DNA of 64,000 nt from Clostridiaceae bacterium M8S5 (GCA_029227815.1 CP118523.1:124001-188000), one strand, 5' to 3'. Shown: positions 9,624 through 24,328, counted from the stretch's first letter. The notes: a model not told the origin generated them from the sequence alone. Made by a program: numbers and translations.

Positions 9624-10658
9624 ATGAGTTTAACTTACAAATCTTCAGGAGTAGACATAGAAGCAGGATATGAGTCTGTAAAACTTATAAAAGAAAGTGT
9701 AAAAAAGACGTTTACAAAAAATGTAGTTTCTGATCTAGGTGGCTTTGGAGGATTGTTTGCGATAAATAAGGATGATTATGAAGAGCCTATATTGGTTTCA
9801 GGAACAGATGGAGTGGGAACAAAGCTCAAAATTGCATTCATGATGGATAAGCATGATACGATAGGTAGAGACTGTGTGGCAATGTGTGTAAATGACATAC
9901 TATGCCAAGGTGCAAAGCCACTATTCTTTTTAGATTATATTGCTACAGGAAAACTAAAGCCAACAGTGGTTTCTGATATAGTGAAAGGCATAGCAGATGG
10001 CTGTATAGATTGTGGAGCTTCTCTAATAGGTGGAGAAACAGCAGAAATGCCAGGTTTTTATAGCGACGGAGAATATGATGTAGCAGGATTTTCAGTTGGT
10101 ATAGCTGATAAGAAAAAAATAATTAATGGAGCTACTATAAAAGCAGGAGATGTAATAATCGGATTACCTTCTTCAGGACTTCATAGTAATGGATATTCAT
10201 TAGTTAGAAAAGTACTATTTGATGTAAATAGATTAGATGTAAATAAGAAATATGATGGTCTTAAAGGGACATTAGGAGAAGAGATATTAAAGCCTACAAG
10301 AATATACTTTAAACCTGTTTATGATATTGTACAAAAGTTTAACGTAAAAGGAATCAGTCATATAACTGGCGGTGGTTTTTATGAGAATATACCTAGAATG
10401 TTTGAGGAAAATCTTACAGCAAAGATTGATACAAGCGTTATAGAAACACCACCAATATTTGATTTCATAAGAAAGTTAGGAAATATTGAAATAGATGAAA
10501 TGTATAATACATTTAATATGGGTGTTGGGATGGTTTTAGTAGTGTCTAAAGATGATAGTAGTCAATTAATGAAGTATTTAGATGAAGTTAATGAAAAAGC
10601 ATTTATGCTCGGAGAAATAGTAGAAGGCAATGATGGAGTGATATTATGTCACGAGTAA
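9624..10658 (+). CDS. purM: AIR synthetase (phosphoribosylformylglycinamidine cyclo-ligase)
   Basis: Cyclises FGAM to AIR with ATP. Family blocks [37 protein letters not shown] and GLHSNGYSL are clear. I chose the ATG at 9624 rather than a TTG 15 nt upstream, because the GAGGAGG site (9611-9617) is spaced for 9624; the product is then 344 residues. The 3' end overlaps purN by 13 nt. Confidence 0.95.
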   Translation: MSLTYKSSGVDIEAGYESVKLIKESVKKTFTKNVVSDLGGFGGLFAINKDDYEEPILVSGTDGVGTKLKIAFMMDKHDTIGRDCVAMCVNDILCQGAKPLFFLDYIATGKLKPTVVSDIVKGIADGCIDCGASLIGGETAEMPGFYSDGEYDVAGFSVGIADKKKIINGATIKAGDVIIGLPSSGLHSNGYSLVRKVLFDVNRLDVNKKYDGLKGTLGEEILKPTRIYFKPVYDIVQKFNVKGISHITGGGFYENIPRMFEENLTAKIDTSVIETPPIFDFIRKLGNIEIDEMYNTFNMGVGMVLVVSKDDSSQLMKYLDEVNEKAFMLGEIVEGNDGVILCHE

Positions 10659-11272
10659 AAATTGGAGTTTTGGTTTCAGGGGGAGGAACGAACTTACAAG
10701 CTATAATAGACGCAATAGATAACAATAATATAAATGCAGAGATAGCTGTGGTTATATCTAACAAATTTGGTGTTTACAGTTTAGAGAGAGCTAAAAAACA
10801 CAGTATAGAGAGTTTAGTTATAGACAGCAAAAAATATAACAATATCTATCAATATAATGAAGACATACTACATGAGATGAAAGAAAGAGGAGTAGAGCTT
10901 GTAGTGTTAGCGGGATATCTTAAGATATTAACACCTAATTTTATAAAAGAGTATAAAAATAGGATTATTAATATTCATCCTTCATTAATACCTAGTTTTT
11001 GTGGTGGAGGGTATTATGGAGAGAATGTACATAAAGCTGTATTAAAAAAGGGTGTAAAGCTTACAGGGGCAACCGTTCATTTTGTAGATGAGGGTACGGA
11101 TACTGGTCCAATAGTATTGCAAGAATGTGTTAAGATAAGTGACCATGAGACATTAGAGTCATTAAAGAAAAAGGTACTCAAGATTGAGCATAAAATATTA
11201 GTCGACGCGGTTAAGCTGTATTGTCAGGGAAAGTTAAGCGTGAAAGAAAATAAAGTTTATATAGAAAAATAG
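10646..11272 (+). CDS. purN: GAR formyltransferase, folate dependent
   Basis: Transfers a formyl group from 10-formyltetrahydrofolate to GAR. Visible motifs are [14 protein letters not shown] at the N-terminus, the catalytic segment [11 protein letters not shown] with the Asn and His pair, and [10 protein letters not shown] with the catalytic Asp. The loop [12 protein letters not shown], in place of the usual FPG, is a variant I associate with Clostridia. It begins inside the end of purM, implying coupled translation. The 208-residue length is normal. Confidence 0.94.
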   Translation: MSRVKIGVLVSGGGTNLQAIIDAIDNNNINAEIAVVISNKFGVYSLERAKKHSIESLVIDSKKYNNIYQYNEDILHEMKERGVELVVLAGYLKILTPNFIKEYKNRIINIHPSLIPSFCGGGYYGENVHKAVLKKGVKLTGATVHFVDEGTDTGPIVLQECVKISDHETLESLKKKVLKIEHKILVDAVKLYCQGKLSVKENKVYIEK

Positions 11273-11294
11273 ACTATACCTTAGGAGGATTAAT

Positions 11295-12827
11295 ATGAGA
11301 AGGGCGCTAATTAGTGTTTTTGATAAAACTGGCATAGTAGAATTTTCAAAAGAGCTAGTAAAATTAGGATGGGAAATAATATCAACAGGCGGTACTAAAA
11401 GAACATTAAAAGAAGCAGGATTAGATGTGATTGATATATCAGATATCACTGAGTTTCCAGAGTGTTTTGATGGTAGAGTAAAGACACTTCATCCAAGAAT
11501 ACATGGAGGATTGCTAGCAGTAAGAGATAACCAATCACATGTAGAAAAAATGAAAGAATTAGATATCAATACAATAGATCTAGTGGTTAATAACTTATAT
11601 CCTTTTAAAGCTACAATATTAAAAGAAGGGGTTACCCATAATGAAGTTATAGAGAATATAGACATAGGTGGGCCTTCAATGCTTAGAGCAGCAGCTAAGA
11701 ACTATAAGTTTGTAACAGTTGCAGTAGATCCTTCAGATTATGACATGATTTTAAATGAATATAAAAATGAAGGAGACACTTCATTAGAAACAAAAGAAAG
11801 ATTAGCAGCTAAAGTTTTTCAGCACACTAGTCATTATGATACATTGATAGCAGATTATTTTAATAAAAAACTAAATATAGAACTACCGGATACAATAACT
11901 CTGACATTTGAGAAAAAACAAGAACTTAGATATGGAGAAAATCCACACCAAAAAGCTGCATTCTATGCTCAGATTGATAAAGTAGAAGGAACATTAATAA
12001 AAGCTAAACAACTTCACGGCAAAGAACTATCCTTTAATAATATAAATGATACTAATGGAGCATTAGAGATATTAAAAGAATATGATGAGCCTACAGTAGT
12101 AGCTGTAAAACATGCAAATCCTTGTGGAATTGGAAGTGCAGATACTATATATCAAGCGTATAAGAGGGCATACGAGGGAGATACATTGTCTATTTTCGGA
12201 GGGATAGTTGCTTGTAATGGAGAGATAGATGCAGATACAGCTAAAATGATAAACGATATATATATAGAAGTGCTAGTTGCGCCTAAATACAGTAATGAAG
12301 CATTAGAGATATTAAAATCAAAAAAGAACATAAGGATATTACAACTTGATAATATAAACAAAAATGATTATAACACATATGATGCAAAAAAAGTGTTAGG
12401 TGGACTATTAGTACAAGATAGAAACAATGGACTTTTAAACGGGGAATTAAAAGTAGTATCAAAGACAAAACCAACCCAAGAAATGTTAGAAGATTTAATA
12501 TTTGCATGGAAAGCAGTTAAGAATACTAAATCAAATGGTATAGTACTTGCAAAAGATAAGGGTACAGTTGGCGTTGGTCCGGGACAAGTGAGTAGAATAT
12601 GGGCGTTAGAGAATGCTCTAAAGCAAAGTAGTGGCAAAGCAGATGGAGCAGTTATGGCATCGGATGCATTTTTCCCATTTGCAGATTGTGTTTTGGCAGC
12701 TGCTAAAGCAGGGATAAAGGCAATAATTCAACCCGGAGGTTCTATTAGAGATGAGGAATCAATAAAAGCTTGTGATGAACATGGTATAGTAATGGTATTT
12801 ACAAACATTCGACACTTTAAACATTAA
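11295..12827 (+). CDS. purH: Bifunctional AICAR transformylase / IMP cyclohydrolase
   Basis: Catalyses the last two steps to IMP. The N-terminal MGS-like cyclohydrolase domain (about residues 1-190) starts [16 protein letters not shown] and contains STGGTKRTL and [13 protein letters not shown]. The C-terminal transformylase domain contains [24 protein letters not shown] and [10 protein letters not shown]. The 510-residue length is typical. AGGAGG lies 7 nt before the ATG. Confidence 0.96.
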   Translation: MRRALISVFDKTGIVEFSKELVKLGWEIISTGGTKRTLKEAGLDVIDISDITEFPECFDGRVKTLHPRIHGGLLAVRDNQSHVEKMKELDINTIDLVVNNLYPFKATILKEGVTHNEVIENIDIGGPSMLRAAAKNYKFVTVAVDPSDYDMILNEYKNEGDTSLETKERLAAKVFQHTSHYDTLIADYFNKKLNIELPDTITLTFEKKQELRYGENPHQKAAFYAQIDKVEGTLIKAKQLHGKELSFNNINDTNGALEILKEYDEPTVVAVKHANPCGIGSADTIYQAYKRAYEGDTLSIFGGIVACNGEIDADTAKMINDIYIEVLVAPKYSNEALEILKSKKNIRILQLDNINKNDYNTYDAKKVLGGLLVQDRNNGLLNGELKVVSKTKPTQEMLEDLIFAWKAVKNTKSNGIVLAKDKGTVGVGPGQVSRIWALENALKQSSGKADGAVMASDAFFPFADCVLAAAKAGIKAIIQPGGSIRDEESIKACDEHGIVMVFTNIRHFKH

Positions 12828-12908
12828 AATAGTATAAAAGCTTCATATTACCGGGGAAATGACACAATTCATTGCTAAATTTAAAATAATAGGAAAAGAG
12901 GTGTTTAA

Positions 12909-14162
12909 ATGAAGGTTTTAGTTATCGGAAGTGGTGCAAGAGAACATACTTTAGTTTGGAAGCTAAGTAAAAGCCCAAATGTAGATGAAATATTTTGTGC
13001 TCCAGGTAATGCAGGGATTAGTGATTTAGCTAAATGCGTGGATATAAAAGTAGATGATATAAATGGGCTATGTGATTTTGCTAAAAAAAGTGGTATAGAT
13101 TTAACAGTAGTAGGTCCTGAAGGCCCTTTAGTAGCAGGAATAGTGGATTTATTTGTGGAAAATAACCTATGTATATTTGGGCCTAATAAAAAAGCTGCAA
13201 GACTAGAAGGAAGTAAAATATTCTCAAAAGATTTCATGAAAAAGCATGGTATACCAACTGCAAGATATGAGGCATTTAGTGATGAAAAAGAAGCTATAAA
13301 GGAGTTAGATAACTTCGATATGCCAATAGTTATTAAAGCAGATGGTTTAGCAGCTGGTAAAGGAGTAGTTATTTGTAACAATAGAGATGAAGCAATAGTT
13401 ACTATAAAGGAAATGGTTAATGATAAGAAATTCGGAGATGCAGGAAGCAATATAGTAATAGAAGAATTTTTAGAGGGAACAGAGATATCACTTTTATGTT
13501 TCGTAAATGGAAAAGATATAATACCTATGGAGAGCGCAAGAGACTATAAAAAGGCATTTGATAATGATGAAGGACCAAATACAGGCGGTATGGGGTGCTT
13601 TTCACCTAATAATATATTGACAGATGCCTTACATGATGAGATAAATGAAAAAGTACTAAAAAGATTTATGGCAGGCCTAAAAAAAGACAATATAGATTAT
13701 AAAGGGATATTATTCATAGGTTTTATGGTAGGAGAGAATGGAGCTAAAGTATTAGAGTTTAATGTAAGGTTTGGAGATCCAGAAACAGAGGTTGTACTCA
13801 GAAGGTTAGAGAGTGACTTAGTTGATGTTTTACTTAAAACTATAAATGGAACTTTAAAACAAAGTGATTTAATATGGTCGGACAAAAAATCAGTATGCGT
13901 TATAATTGCTTCGGGAGGGTATCCTAAAGGATATGAGAAAAATAAAGAAATACAAAATTTACAAAGCAATATAGATGATGTATTGGTGTTTCATGCAGGT
14001 ACTAAGAAAGAGGATGACAAGATACTTACCAATGGAGGTAGAGTATTAGCAGTAACAGCGTTAGCTGATACATTAAAGGAAGCTAGAGACAAGGTGTATA
14101 AGAAGGCAAAAGAGATAACATTTGAAAATATGCATTATAGAAAAGATATAGCTAAATTATAA
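12909..14162 (+). CDS. purD: GAR synthetase (phosphoribosylamine-glycine ligase)
   Basis: An ATP-grasp ligase joining phosphoribosylamine and glycine. Motifs include VLVIGSGAREHTLVWKL at the N-terminus, VGPEGPLVAGIVD, the ATP-grasp core VIKADGLAAGKGVVI and VLEFNVRFGDPETE. The 417-residue length is normal. It is the last gene of the operon, 81 nt after purH, and is followed by a terminator. Large open frames on the opposite strand here are codon-usage shadows. Confidence 0.96.
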   Translation: MKVLVIGSGAREHTLVWKLSKSPNVDEIFCAPGNAGISDLAKCVDIKVDDINGLCDFAKKSGIDLTVVGPEGPLVAGIVDLFVENNLCIFGPNKKAARLEGSKIFSKDFMKKHGIPTARYEAFSDEKEAIKELDNFDMPIVIKADGLAAGKGVVICNNRDEAIVTIKEMVNDKKFGDAGSNIVIEEFLEGTEISLLCFVNGKDIIPMESARDYKKAFDNDEGPNTGGMGCFSPNNILTDALHDEINEKVLKRFMAGLKKDNIDYKGILFIGFMVGENGAKVLEFNVRFGDPETEVVLRRLESDLVDVLLKTINGTLKQSDLIWSDKKSVCVIIASGGYPKGYEKNKEIQNLQSNIDDVLVFHAGTKKEDDKILTNGGRVLAVTALADTLKEARDKVYKKAKEITFENMHYRKDIAKL

Positions 14163-14179
14163 AGGTTTAGGATAAAAAA

Positions 14180-14216
14180 GGAGCAATCTTAGGAAGTATT
14201 ATAAGATTGCTCTTAT
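14180..14216 (+). terminator. Terminator of the purine operon
   Basis: Stem GAGCAATCTTA (14181-14191) with TAAGATTGCTC (14202-14212), followed by TTATTGTATT. Confidence 0.85.
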
Positions 14217-14511
14217 TGTATTCTTTAAAATCAAATTACATATAGGATTTGGTTTTATAGAAAAGCAAAATAAAAATGAATCTGTTTTAATTACCACTAT
14301 AATGACATTAGATTACAAAATAAACTATAGTTTTGTATATTTATACGAATGATTCATACTTAATCTGTAAAATAATATCTCAAAAAGTAATCATATTTAA
14401 ACAGATCAGATAACTATTATGTCGGTAAATGGTAATCTAAGCAAAATATTAATTTTTTTTAACATTGAGTTACAAAAGCTTAATTTATCATAAATCGACA
14501 ATAAATTTGAA
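14217..14511. other. AT-rich gap without recognised features
   Basis: About 300 nt between the purD terminator and a small minus-strand gene. I see no gene or RNA here. Confidence 0.5.
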
Positions 14512-14721
14512 CTATTTTAAATTATTGAACTCTTCATCTAACTCCTTTTGACAAAACTTCATCGTATCAATAATATCACTACCGTTCTGTAATTTCCAAG
14601 GAAAAGTAAGTGCGTTAATTTGATTTTCGATTATGGGATATTTATATTTGTTATAAGTGTCTAAAATTATATCGTATCCATTTGTCGAAATTTGCTTTTG
14701 TTTAGTATTGTGATTATCCAT
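14512..14721 (-). CDS. Small protein of unknown function, 69 aa
   Basis: I do not recognise this protein. It is included because an excellent AGGAGG site lies 4-5 nt upstream of its ATG on the minus strand. It is hydrophilic with a mixed-charge C-terminus ending FCQKELDEEFNNLK, and no membrane segment or signal peptide is visible. It stands alone, divergent from yerC and convergent with purD. Confidence 0.5.
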   Translation of the reverse strand: MDNHNTKQKQISTNGYDIILDTYNKYKYPIIENQINALTFPWKLQNGSDIIDTMKFCQKELDEEFNNLK

Positions 14722-14905
14722 AGCTCCTCCTAAAAGTTGTTGAATATATAGTTAGTTAATGATAAATTATTAATATAATAAAACACTAATATTTAAACGT
14801 AGTATAATAATACATGAGTAAAACATATTGTGTTTTATAAAAATAGTATGAACAACACCTAGGTATAATATTACAAATTAATACAGATAGTGTGGAGGTG
14901 ATCTT

Positions 14906-15211
14906 GTGGGATACCAATCAAAGGTTAAGGATAAGATGGTTGACGAACTATTTGAAGCGATTTTGCTATTAAATGATGAAGAAGAATGTTACAGATTTTT
15001 TGATGATATTTGTACTGTAAATGAACTGAAATCGATTGCACAGAGATTATATGTAGCAAAATTACTAAGAATGAATAAGACCTATAATTATATTGAAAAG
15101 GAAACTGGTGCTAGTACGGCAACAATTAGTAGAGTAAGTAGATGCTTGAACTATGGTTCAGATGGTTATAAGAGTATTCTAGATAGGCTAGGAATTGAAG
15201 AAGAATATTAA
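14906..15211 (+). CDS. yerC: YerC/YecD-family TrpR-like DNA-binding protein
   Basis: A 101-residue protein of the YerC/YecD family, related to the Trp repressor fold. The helix-turn-helix runs from about residue 45 to 85, with IAQRLYVAKLLRMNKTYNYI followed by GASTATISRVSRCL. It starts with GTG at 14906, placed by the GGAGGTG site at 14893-14899. In B. subtilis yerC lies between the purine operon and pcrA-ligA, as here. Its regulon is not evident from the sequence. Confidence 0.9.
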   Translation: MGYQSKVKDKMVDELFEAILLLNDEEECYRFFDDICTVNELKSIAQRLYVAKLLRMNKTYNYIEKETGASTATISRVSRCLNYGSDGYKSILDRLGIEEEY

Positions 15212-15348
15212 TAAACGTAATCATAATTTATTATTTTAACAAAAATACACCATGGCAAAACCAGCGTTATTGAAATTTAGACTATAATTACATATCTTTA
15301 TATGTTATATAATAAATTTCAATCTTTATAACTTAAATAATTAAAAAA

Positions 15349-15383
15349 ATGAGAGGGGTGTCGATGGGGGACATCCCTCTCAT
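15349..15383 (-). terminator. Terminator of the antiporter/PII-like operon
   Basis: Stem TGAGAGGGGTGTC with GACATCCCTCTCA (one G-U). Read on the minus strand it is followed by seven T residues. It lies 170 nt beyond the PII-like stop codon. Confidence 0.8.
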
Positions 15384-15553
15384 ACTGCTTAAAAGCCCAA
15401 TTTTTTGCATTGGTCTAACGTTGCTTGCTTACTTCTAAGTAAGCTCTGCTACTCAATTTTAACACGCTCCCGAATTAAACTCTTACTACACTTTGCTATC
15501 TTGATAACTTTGTCATCAAGATAAGCTAGATTACAATACTCAAAATAGCAGTT
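15384..15553 (-). other. Hairpin-rich 3' leader or trailer region
   Basis: Between the PII-like stop and the terminator are two more hairpins: GCTTACTT/AAGTAAGC near 15425-15443 and TATCTTGAT/ATCAAGATA near 15496-15522. No open frame is convincing. This may be a structured 3' untranslated region or a small RNA. Confidence 0.4.
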
Positions 15554-15895
15554 TTATTTTTTACCTGAACCATAGCAGTCAATTACTGGTACAACAAACA
15601 TAAATCCAATGCCTTGCTTATTAAAGTTATCTAGTTTTTGGTTAATCTTTTCAACAGCTTCATCTAATACTTCTTTTTCTTTAATGACACTAACAATAGT
15701 TTTATTGTATGGCTTATTTCCGTCTATTAATTTTCTAATACTAGAGAAAAAAGGTACACTTACATTATGTTCAAGTAAAACCTTACCCATTCCTATACTA
15801 TCAAAAGAAGTAGCGCCAACCTTTAACTCATAGAAAATTTCAAAAATATCATCTAACATATAAACATCATTTAATATAAGAAAAAGTGCATACAT
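15554..15895 (-). CDS. PII-like protein paired with a cation/proton antiporter
   Basis: A 113-residue protein with the PII superfamily layout. A first strand MYALFLILNDVYMLDDI is followed by a GATSFDSIGMG segment resembling the PII GxTxxxxxGxG turn. A long T-loop-like region with Phe-Phe follows, then NKTIVSVIKEKEVLDEAVEKI, like the second half of PII. It lacks the classical T-loop uridylylation motif. It begins 20 nt after the antiporter stop codon, with an AGGAGGG site, so the two are co-transcribed. A ligand-sensing regulatory role for the antiporter is inferred from this pairing and from known PII-like partners of transporters. Confidence 0.7.
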   Translation of the reverse strand: MYALFLILNDVYMLDDIFEIFYELKVGATSFDSIGMGKVLLEHNVSVPFFSSIRKLIDGNKPYNKTIVSVIKEKEVLDEAVEKINQKLDNFNKQGIGFMFVVPVIDCYGSGKK

Positions 15896-15915
15896 TCTTG
15901 CTCCCTCCTATCTTG

Positions 15916-17100
15916 TTATGAATTAGTTTGTATATTAATCTCCTTAGCTCTTATTATAGCATTTTTTGTGGCAATAGGGCCAATTATTTCAGTAATAATT
16001 GTAGTAGCTAATAATATAGTGATAACAATTGTCCCTAAATTTGAAGAAGCAAAGTCATTGCTAACTGCAATGGCAAGTCCTATAGCAACACCAACCTGTG
16101 AAAATAAACCCAGACCTATATTTTTAGTTACAACAGCAGGTGATTTAGATATAATCCCACCTATAGAAGCTCCAAAAACTTTGCCTAAAATTCTAAATAC
16201 TAAATAAGCTACACCTATTATACCTATATGAGGCAGCAGGGATATATCAAGTCTTGAGCCGGCAAGTATGAAAAATAGAGTTATAATTGGTGGTGAAAAA
16301 TTTTCTATTATAGAGAATGTTTTGTGGCTCTTGCTTGATACATTTGATACCATTACACCCATAGCCATAGAGCAAAGAAGCGTGGATAAATCAAATTTCT
16401 GAGCTATTCCACTAATCAACAATATAATACCTACAGTAAAACATAAAAGTTCAGTTTCAGTTTTAGCCTTATTGACTAGATATGATAACATTATGCCACA
16501 AATAGCTCCAACAAATAGAGATAAACATATTTCCATTAATGGGTGAAATGCCACCTTATAAATAGTAATCATTTCATGCTTAATGAAAACCTTAGCTATT
16601 GCAGAAGCAACAGCATATATCATCAAACATATAGCATCATCTACAGCAACAACTCCTAATAAAGTACTAGTTAGAGGGCCTTTAGCTTTATATTGCTTAA
16701 TTACCATAACTGTAGCAGCAGGAGCAGTAGCAGATGAAACAGCACCTAAAATAAGAGCTGTAGACATGTCTTGTTTTAATAAAAGCATTATACCAGTTAC
16801 TAAAATAAAAGCTCCAGAGGCCTCACATAAGGCAATTATAAAAATTGACTTACCAAGTTTTTTTAGAGTAGTGATTTTAAGTTCACTTCCAATATTAAAA
16901 GCAATTATACTTAAAGCTATAGTGCTTAAAAAAGACAAATTGTTAATCATACTATCATTAATAATATTAAAACCTGAAATACCAACTATTAATCCGGTGA
17001 TAACATAACCTGCTACAGCAGGTATTTTAAGTAAATTCATAGATTTGCCTATTACTATACCAATAAGTAACGCAATACCTATGCTTAAAAAAGAATTCAT
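15916..17100 (-). CDS. CPA2-family cation/proton antiporter
   Basis: A membrane protein of about 394 residues with 11-12 hydrophobic helices. The first segment SIGIALLIGIVIGKSMNLLKIPAVAGYVITGL and the VSSATAPAATVMVIKQY and VVAVDDAICLMIY blocks are typical of the KefB/NapA (CPA2) exchangers. The Asp pair in VDDA is the likely ion-binding site. I chose the ATG at 17100, because GAGGTG lies 7 nt upstream, over an upstream GTG. No TrkA-N (RCK) domain is attached. The downstream PII-like gene may fill the regulatory role. Confidence 0.88.
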   Translation of the reverse strand: MNSFLSIGIALLIGIVIGKSMNLLKIPAVAGYVITGLIVGISGFNIINDSMINNLSFLSTIALSIIAFNIGSELKITTLKKLGKSIFIIALCEASGAFILVTGIMLLLKQDMSTALILGAVSSATAPAATVMVIKQYKAKGPLTSTLLGVVAVDDAICLMIYAVASAIAKVFIKHEMITIYKVAFHPLMEICLSLFVGAICGIMLSYLVNKAKTETELLCFTVGIILLISGIAQKFDLSTLLCSMAMGVMVSNVSSKSHKTFSIIENFSPPIITLFFILAGSRLDISLLPHIGIIGVAYLVFRILGKVFGASIGGIISKSPAVVTKNIGLGLFSQVGVAIGLAIAVSNDFASSNLGTIVITILLATTIITEIIGPIATKNAIIRAKEINIQTNS

Positions 17101-17569
17101 ATCAATACACCTCACAAATATATAAAATAGTGCACATTACTTACTAAAATAGTTACAACTTATTATTTCGAATACTCACAAAAAACACAGTTGTATTATT
17201 TGGGCAAAGCTGAATTTATTGCCAATTATATGTGCAAACCTGTCTTAGACCATCTAATATAGTACTCCTGTATAAGAAATTAGTAAAACTCTGTTTGTAT
17301 TCATAAAAGTTTAAATTAATTTATTGAACACAATAATAATCAAATAAGTCACTAGAGCTTACAAATGCTCGATATTTCATAGTAATTAAAAAATTGATAT
17401 ACATTAGTATAATATAAAAAAAGACAATGTACACAAGGAAAACATTTGCCTAAAACTTGTAATATTGAACGAATTAAAATAAAAAACATTTACTATATAC
17501 ATAATAATAAAAATAAGATATTATATCTAATTGGTAAGACATAAGTCATATGGGAAAAGAGGAGTGAAA
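17101..17569. other. Divergent intergenic region
   Basis: About 470 nt of AT-rich DNA between the antiporter and the threonine/serine exporter genes, transcribed outward in both directions. TATAAT-like boxes occur near 17410, but no well-spaced promoter or RNA can be assigned. Confidence 0.4.
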
Positions 17570-18343
17570 ATGACAGAACAGGAAAAAAAGGAAATACTTA
17601 GAATAGCGCTATATGCTGGTGAAATAATCCTTGCAAATGGTGGAGAGACTTATAGAACAGAAGAGACTATAAATATGATTTGCAAATCAAAAAATATGAA
17701 GCATGTTAATTCATTTGTTACACCAACAGGCTTATTTATATCAGATGATAGATTAGATGGAATAAGCTTTATAAAAAGAGTAAAGAACAGAACAAATAAT
17801 TTAGATAAAATAGCAAAAGTTAATAATTTTTCAAGGCAATTTGTTAACGGAGAAATTAAACAGTCAGAAGCAATAGAAATATTAAATGGTATTAATAATG
17901 AACAGAAGTATCCAGAATTAATAAGAATAGTTTCTACAGGACTTGCTTCAGCGTTTTTTTCATTGCTGTTTGGAGCTAATATAATAGAGTTCATAGTGGC
18001 TTTTGTAGCGGGTGTTGTTGGGATATTTGTAAATTGGAAAATAGAACGAGTTAGCAATACGAGTTTTTTAGCTAACATGGTAAGCGGAGCTATAACAGCT
18101 TGCATAGTAATAGTTACAAAAAAGCTTCATATCGTTAATAATATAGATGTGATAATAGTAGGTGGGATAATGCCATTAGTGCCAGGAGTAGCACTAAATA
18201 ATGGTCTTAGAGACTTTATATCTGGAGATTTAGTAGCAGGAATTACAAGAGTAGCAGAAGCTGTTATGATTGCTATATCAATAGCTGCAGGAGTAGGTGC
18301 AGTTCTTAAGCTATCAGTATATATTACAGGGGGGGTAATATAA
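17570..18343 (+). CDS. Threonine/serine exporter, large subunit (YjjP/ThrE N-terminal half)
   Basis: A 257-residue membrane protein of the DUF1212/ThrE family. The N-terminal cytoplasmic part contains ILANGGETYRTEETI and NSFVTPTGLFIS, both typical of YjjP. The C-terminal half has five hydrophobic segments including GGIMPLVPGVALNNGLRD. Together with YjjB this family exports threonine or serine. I chose the ATG at 17570, preceded by GAGGAG, over an upstream TTG. The stop codon overlaps the start of the next gene by one base. Confidence 0.9.
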   Translation: MTEQEKKEILRIALYAGEIILANGGETYRTEETINMICKSKNMKHVNSFVTPTGLFISDDRLDGISFIKRVKNRTNNLDKIAKVNNFSRQFVNGEIKQSEAIEILNGINNEQKYPELIRIVSTGLASAFFSLLFGANIIEFIVAFVAGVVGIFVNWKIERVSNTSFLANMVSGAITACIVIVTKKLHIVNNIDVIIVGGIMPLVPGVALNNGLRDFISGDLVAGITRVAEAVMIAISIAAGVGAVLKLSVYITGGVI

Positions 18344-18777
18344 TGATATTTGTAAAAGAGTTTATATTTGCCTTATTTGCTACAGTTGGTTTTTCAGTTA
18401 TGTTTAATGTTCCAAAAAAACTACTCTTTCATGTAGGATTTACAGGGGCTATAGGATGGGTGGTATACAGCTATATAAATAGTTTCGCAAATCCAATAAT
18501 TGCATCATTTATTGCATCTATTGCAATCAGTATATTAGGAGAAATACTTGCTCGTATAAAGAAAACACCTGTCACGGTTTTTGTGATACCTGGAATTGTA
18601 CCGATAGTACCAGGTTTTGCGATGTATTTATCAGTTGCAAATATGATAAACAACAATTATTCAAAGGCTATCGATATAACAATACAAACAGCATTTACAG
18701 CAGTATCAATATCAGTTGGTATAATACTAGTAACATCAATCTCTAAGATACTCAAACATAGTAAGAGCAAATATTAA
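18343..18777 (+). CDS. Threonine/serine exporter, small subunit (YjjB/ThrE C-terminal half)
   Basis: A 144-residue four-helix membrane protein with the DUF3815 motif VFVIPGIVPIVPGFAMYLS. It is translationally coupled to the upstream YjjP-like gene through TAATG. In Corynebacterium ThrE both halves are fused; here they are split, as in most Firmicutes. Confidence 0.9.
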   Translation: MIFVKEFIFALFATVGFSVMFNVPKKLLFHVGFTGAIGWVVYSYINSFANPIIASFIASIAISILGEILARIKKTPVTVFVIPGIVPIVPGFAMYLSVANMINNNYSKAIDITIQTAFTAVSISVGIILVTSISKILKHSKSKY

Positions 18778-18851
18778 TTTAAATTAATTTGAAGGATTAA
18801 AATAAATTATATATAATAGATTGTGATAATAAATCAACTGGAGGTGTATAG

Positions 18852-19508
18852 ATGAAAAAAGGTGATTTTGTATGGGGATTGGCATTAATCGGATTTATAC
18901 TTATTATGGTTTTACCAGCAACTCATGTAGTATTTGTTAAATTAACTACAGAGCATAAATTTATTGGAGGATTTATCAAATTTGCTATACTGTCAACTAT
19001 GGGTGAATTATTAGCTATAAGAATTACATCATTAGAGTGGAAGATACCTAAAGGAATAATTTATAGAGCGTTAATATGGGGATTATTAGGTATGATTATA
19101 GTTTTAATGTTTGCAACTTATACAGGAGGAGTTAAGGGACTATTAATAACTGGTTTATTACCAGGAGGAGACTCGAAATTCTTATTTGCATTCTTTGTAA
19201 GTACAATAATGAATCTTACATTTGCACCAACTATGATGGCTTTTCATAGGATTACAGACACATATATTGACCTCAAATATGAACGTAAAGGTAAAGTATC
19301 TTTAAAAGAAGTAGTAACAAAAGTAGAATGGAGTAGTTTTGTTTCTTTTGTAATTTTAAAAACTGTACCATTTTTCTGGATACCAGCTCATACTATAACG
19401 TTTTTATTGCCAGAAGAATATAGAGTATTAGTAGCAGCAAGTCTATCTATAGCGTTAGGAGCTATACTTGCTTTCAGTAAAAAGAAAGCACAAACTGTAG
19501 AGCAATAA
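18852..19508 (+). CDS. Membrane protein, probably Mpv17/PMP22-like
   Basis: A 218-residue protein with about five hydrophobic segments. The C-terminal stretch containing WIPAHTITFLLP followed by EEYRVLVAASLSIALG resembles the W-x-P-x5-F-x3-P-x3-R-V-L signature of the Mpv17/PMP22 family. This is recognition by motif only. The molecular role is unknown. A GGAGGTG site precedes the ATG, 74 nt after the exporter genes, so it may be in the same operon. Confidence 0.55.
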   Translation: MKKGDFVWGLALIGFILIMVLPATHVVFVKLTTEHKFIGGFIKFAILSTMGELLAIRITSLEWKIPKGIIYRALIWGLLGMIIVLMFATYTGGVKGLLITGLLPGGDSKFLFAFFVSTIMNLTFAPTMMAFHRITDTYIDLKYERKGKVSLKEVVTKVEWSSFVSFVILKTVPFFWIPAHTITFLLPEEYRVLVAASLSIALGAILAFSKKKAQTVEQ

Positions 19509-19523
19509 TAAGCTATGGAAATT

Positions 19524-19570
19524 AAGACATGAAGCGAAGTAAACAGCTCGCTTATACATGTCTTTTTTTA
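19524..19570 (+). terminator. Intrinsic terminator
   Basis: Stem AGACATG...CATGTCT with an inner AAGCGA/TCGCTT, then TTTTTTT, closing the exporter/Mpv17-like unit. Confidence 0.85.
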
Positions 19571-19664
19571 TTTGCTATAATAATAAAATATTACTCAAAA
19601 AAAATACATAATTATGATATACTTAACTTCAGAAGTAGCCAAGAGTTTTAGGAAGGAGTATGAA

Positions 19665-23916
<4,252 letters not shown>

Positions 23917-24328
23917 AGATAAAGGGCTAATATGCCGTGGCGAATTACGACTAAATCAGACAAAATTCAAGAATATATATTAAAATAAATGTATTAATAT
24001 ACCTTCAATAAGCCTAAATTACGCATATTAGCTCATAAATTACGAAAAATTAATAAATATTTAAAGAAAATTCTATTGTAAAATCTTCAAATTTACAGTA
24101 TCCTTAAATAAGGATGCACTAATCAAATTTATTTCGACGCATAGTTAAAAGGAGTGTCTGTTGTTTGTTTTCAGAAAATTTGAAACTTACAATCAATTAC
24201 AAGGTTTAGACATATGGCTGTCTATTTATCTGATTGACACATCAAAATTTAGCTTTTTTTAACGTACGAAATATTCAGAAATTTTTTAATTTTTCAAACT
24301 TTATAAAAATGGAGGGGTGTTATATGTT
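23917..24328. other. Intergenic region between ligA and opp
   Basis: About 410 nt without a gene. GCTAATATGC (23926-23935) is repeated inverted at 24023-24032, enclosing about 90 nt, which resembles the termini of a small degenerate repeat. TTGACA near 24234 with TTTTAA 17 nt downstream could be the opp promoter. Confidence 0.4.

Noticed and set aside
12905..13450. A 181-codon frame opposite purD, and similar long antisense frames in purL, purF, ppdK and clpX
   Set aside because: They lie wholly inside strongly supported genes, have low-complexity Ser/Leu/Ile-rich translations and lack ribosome sites; they are codon-usage shadows.
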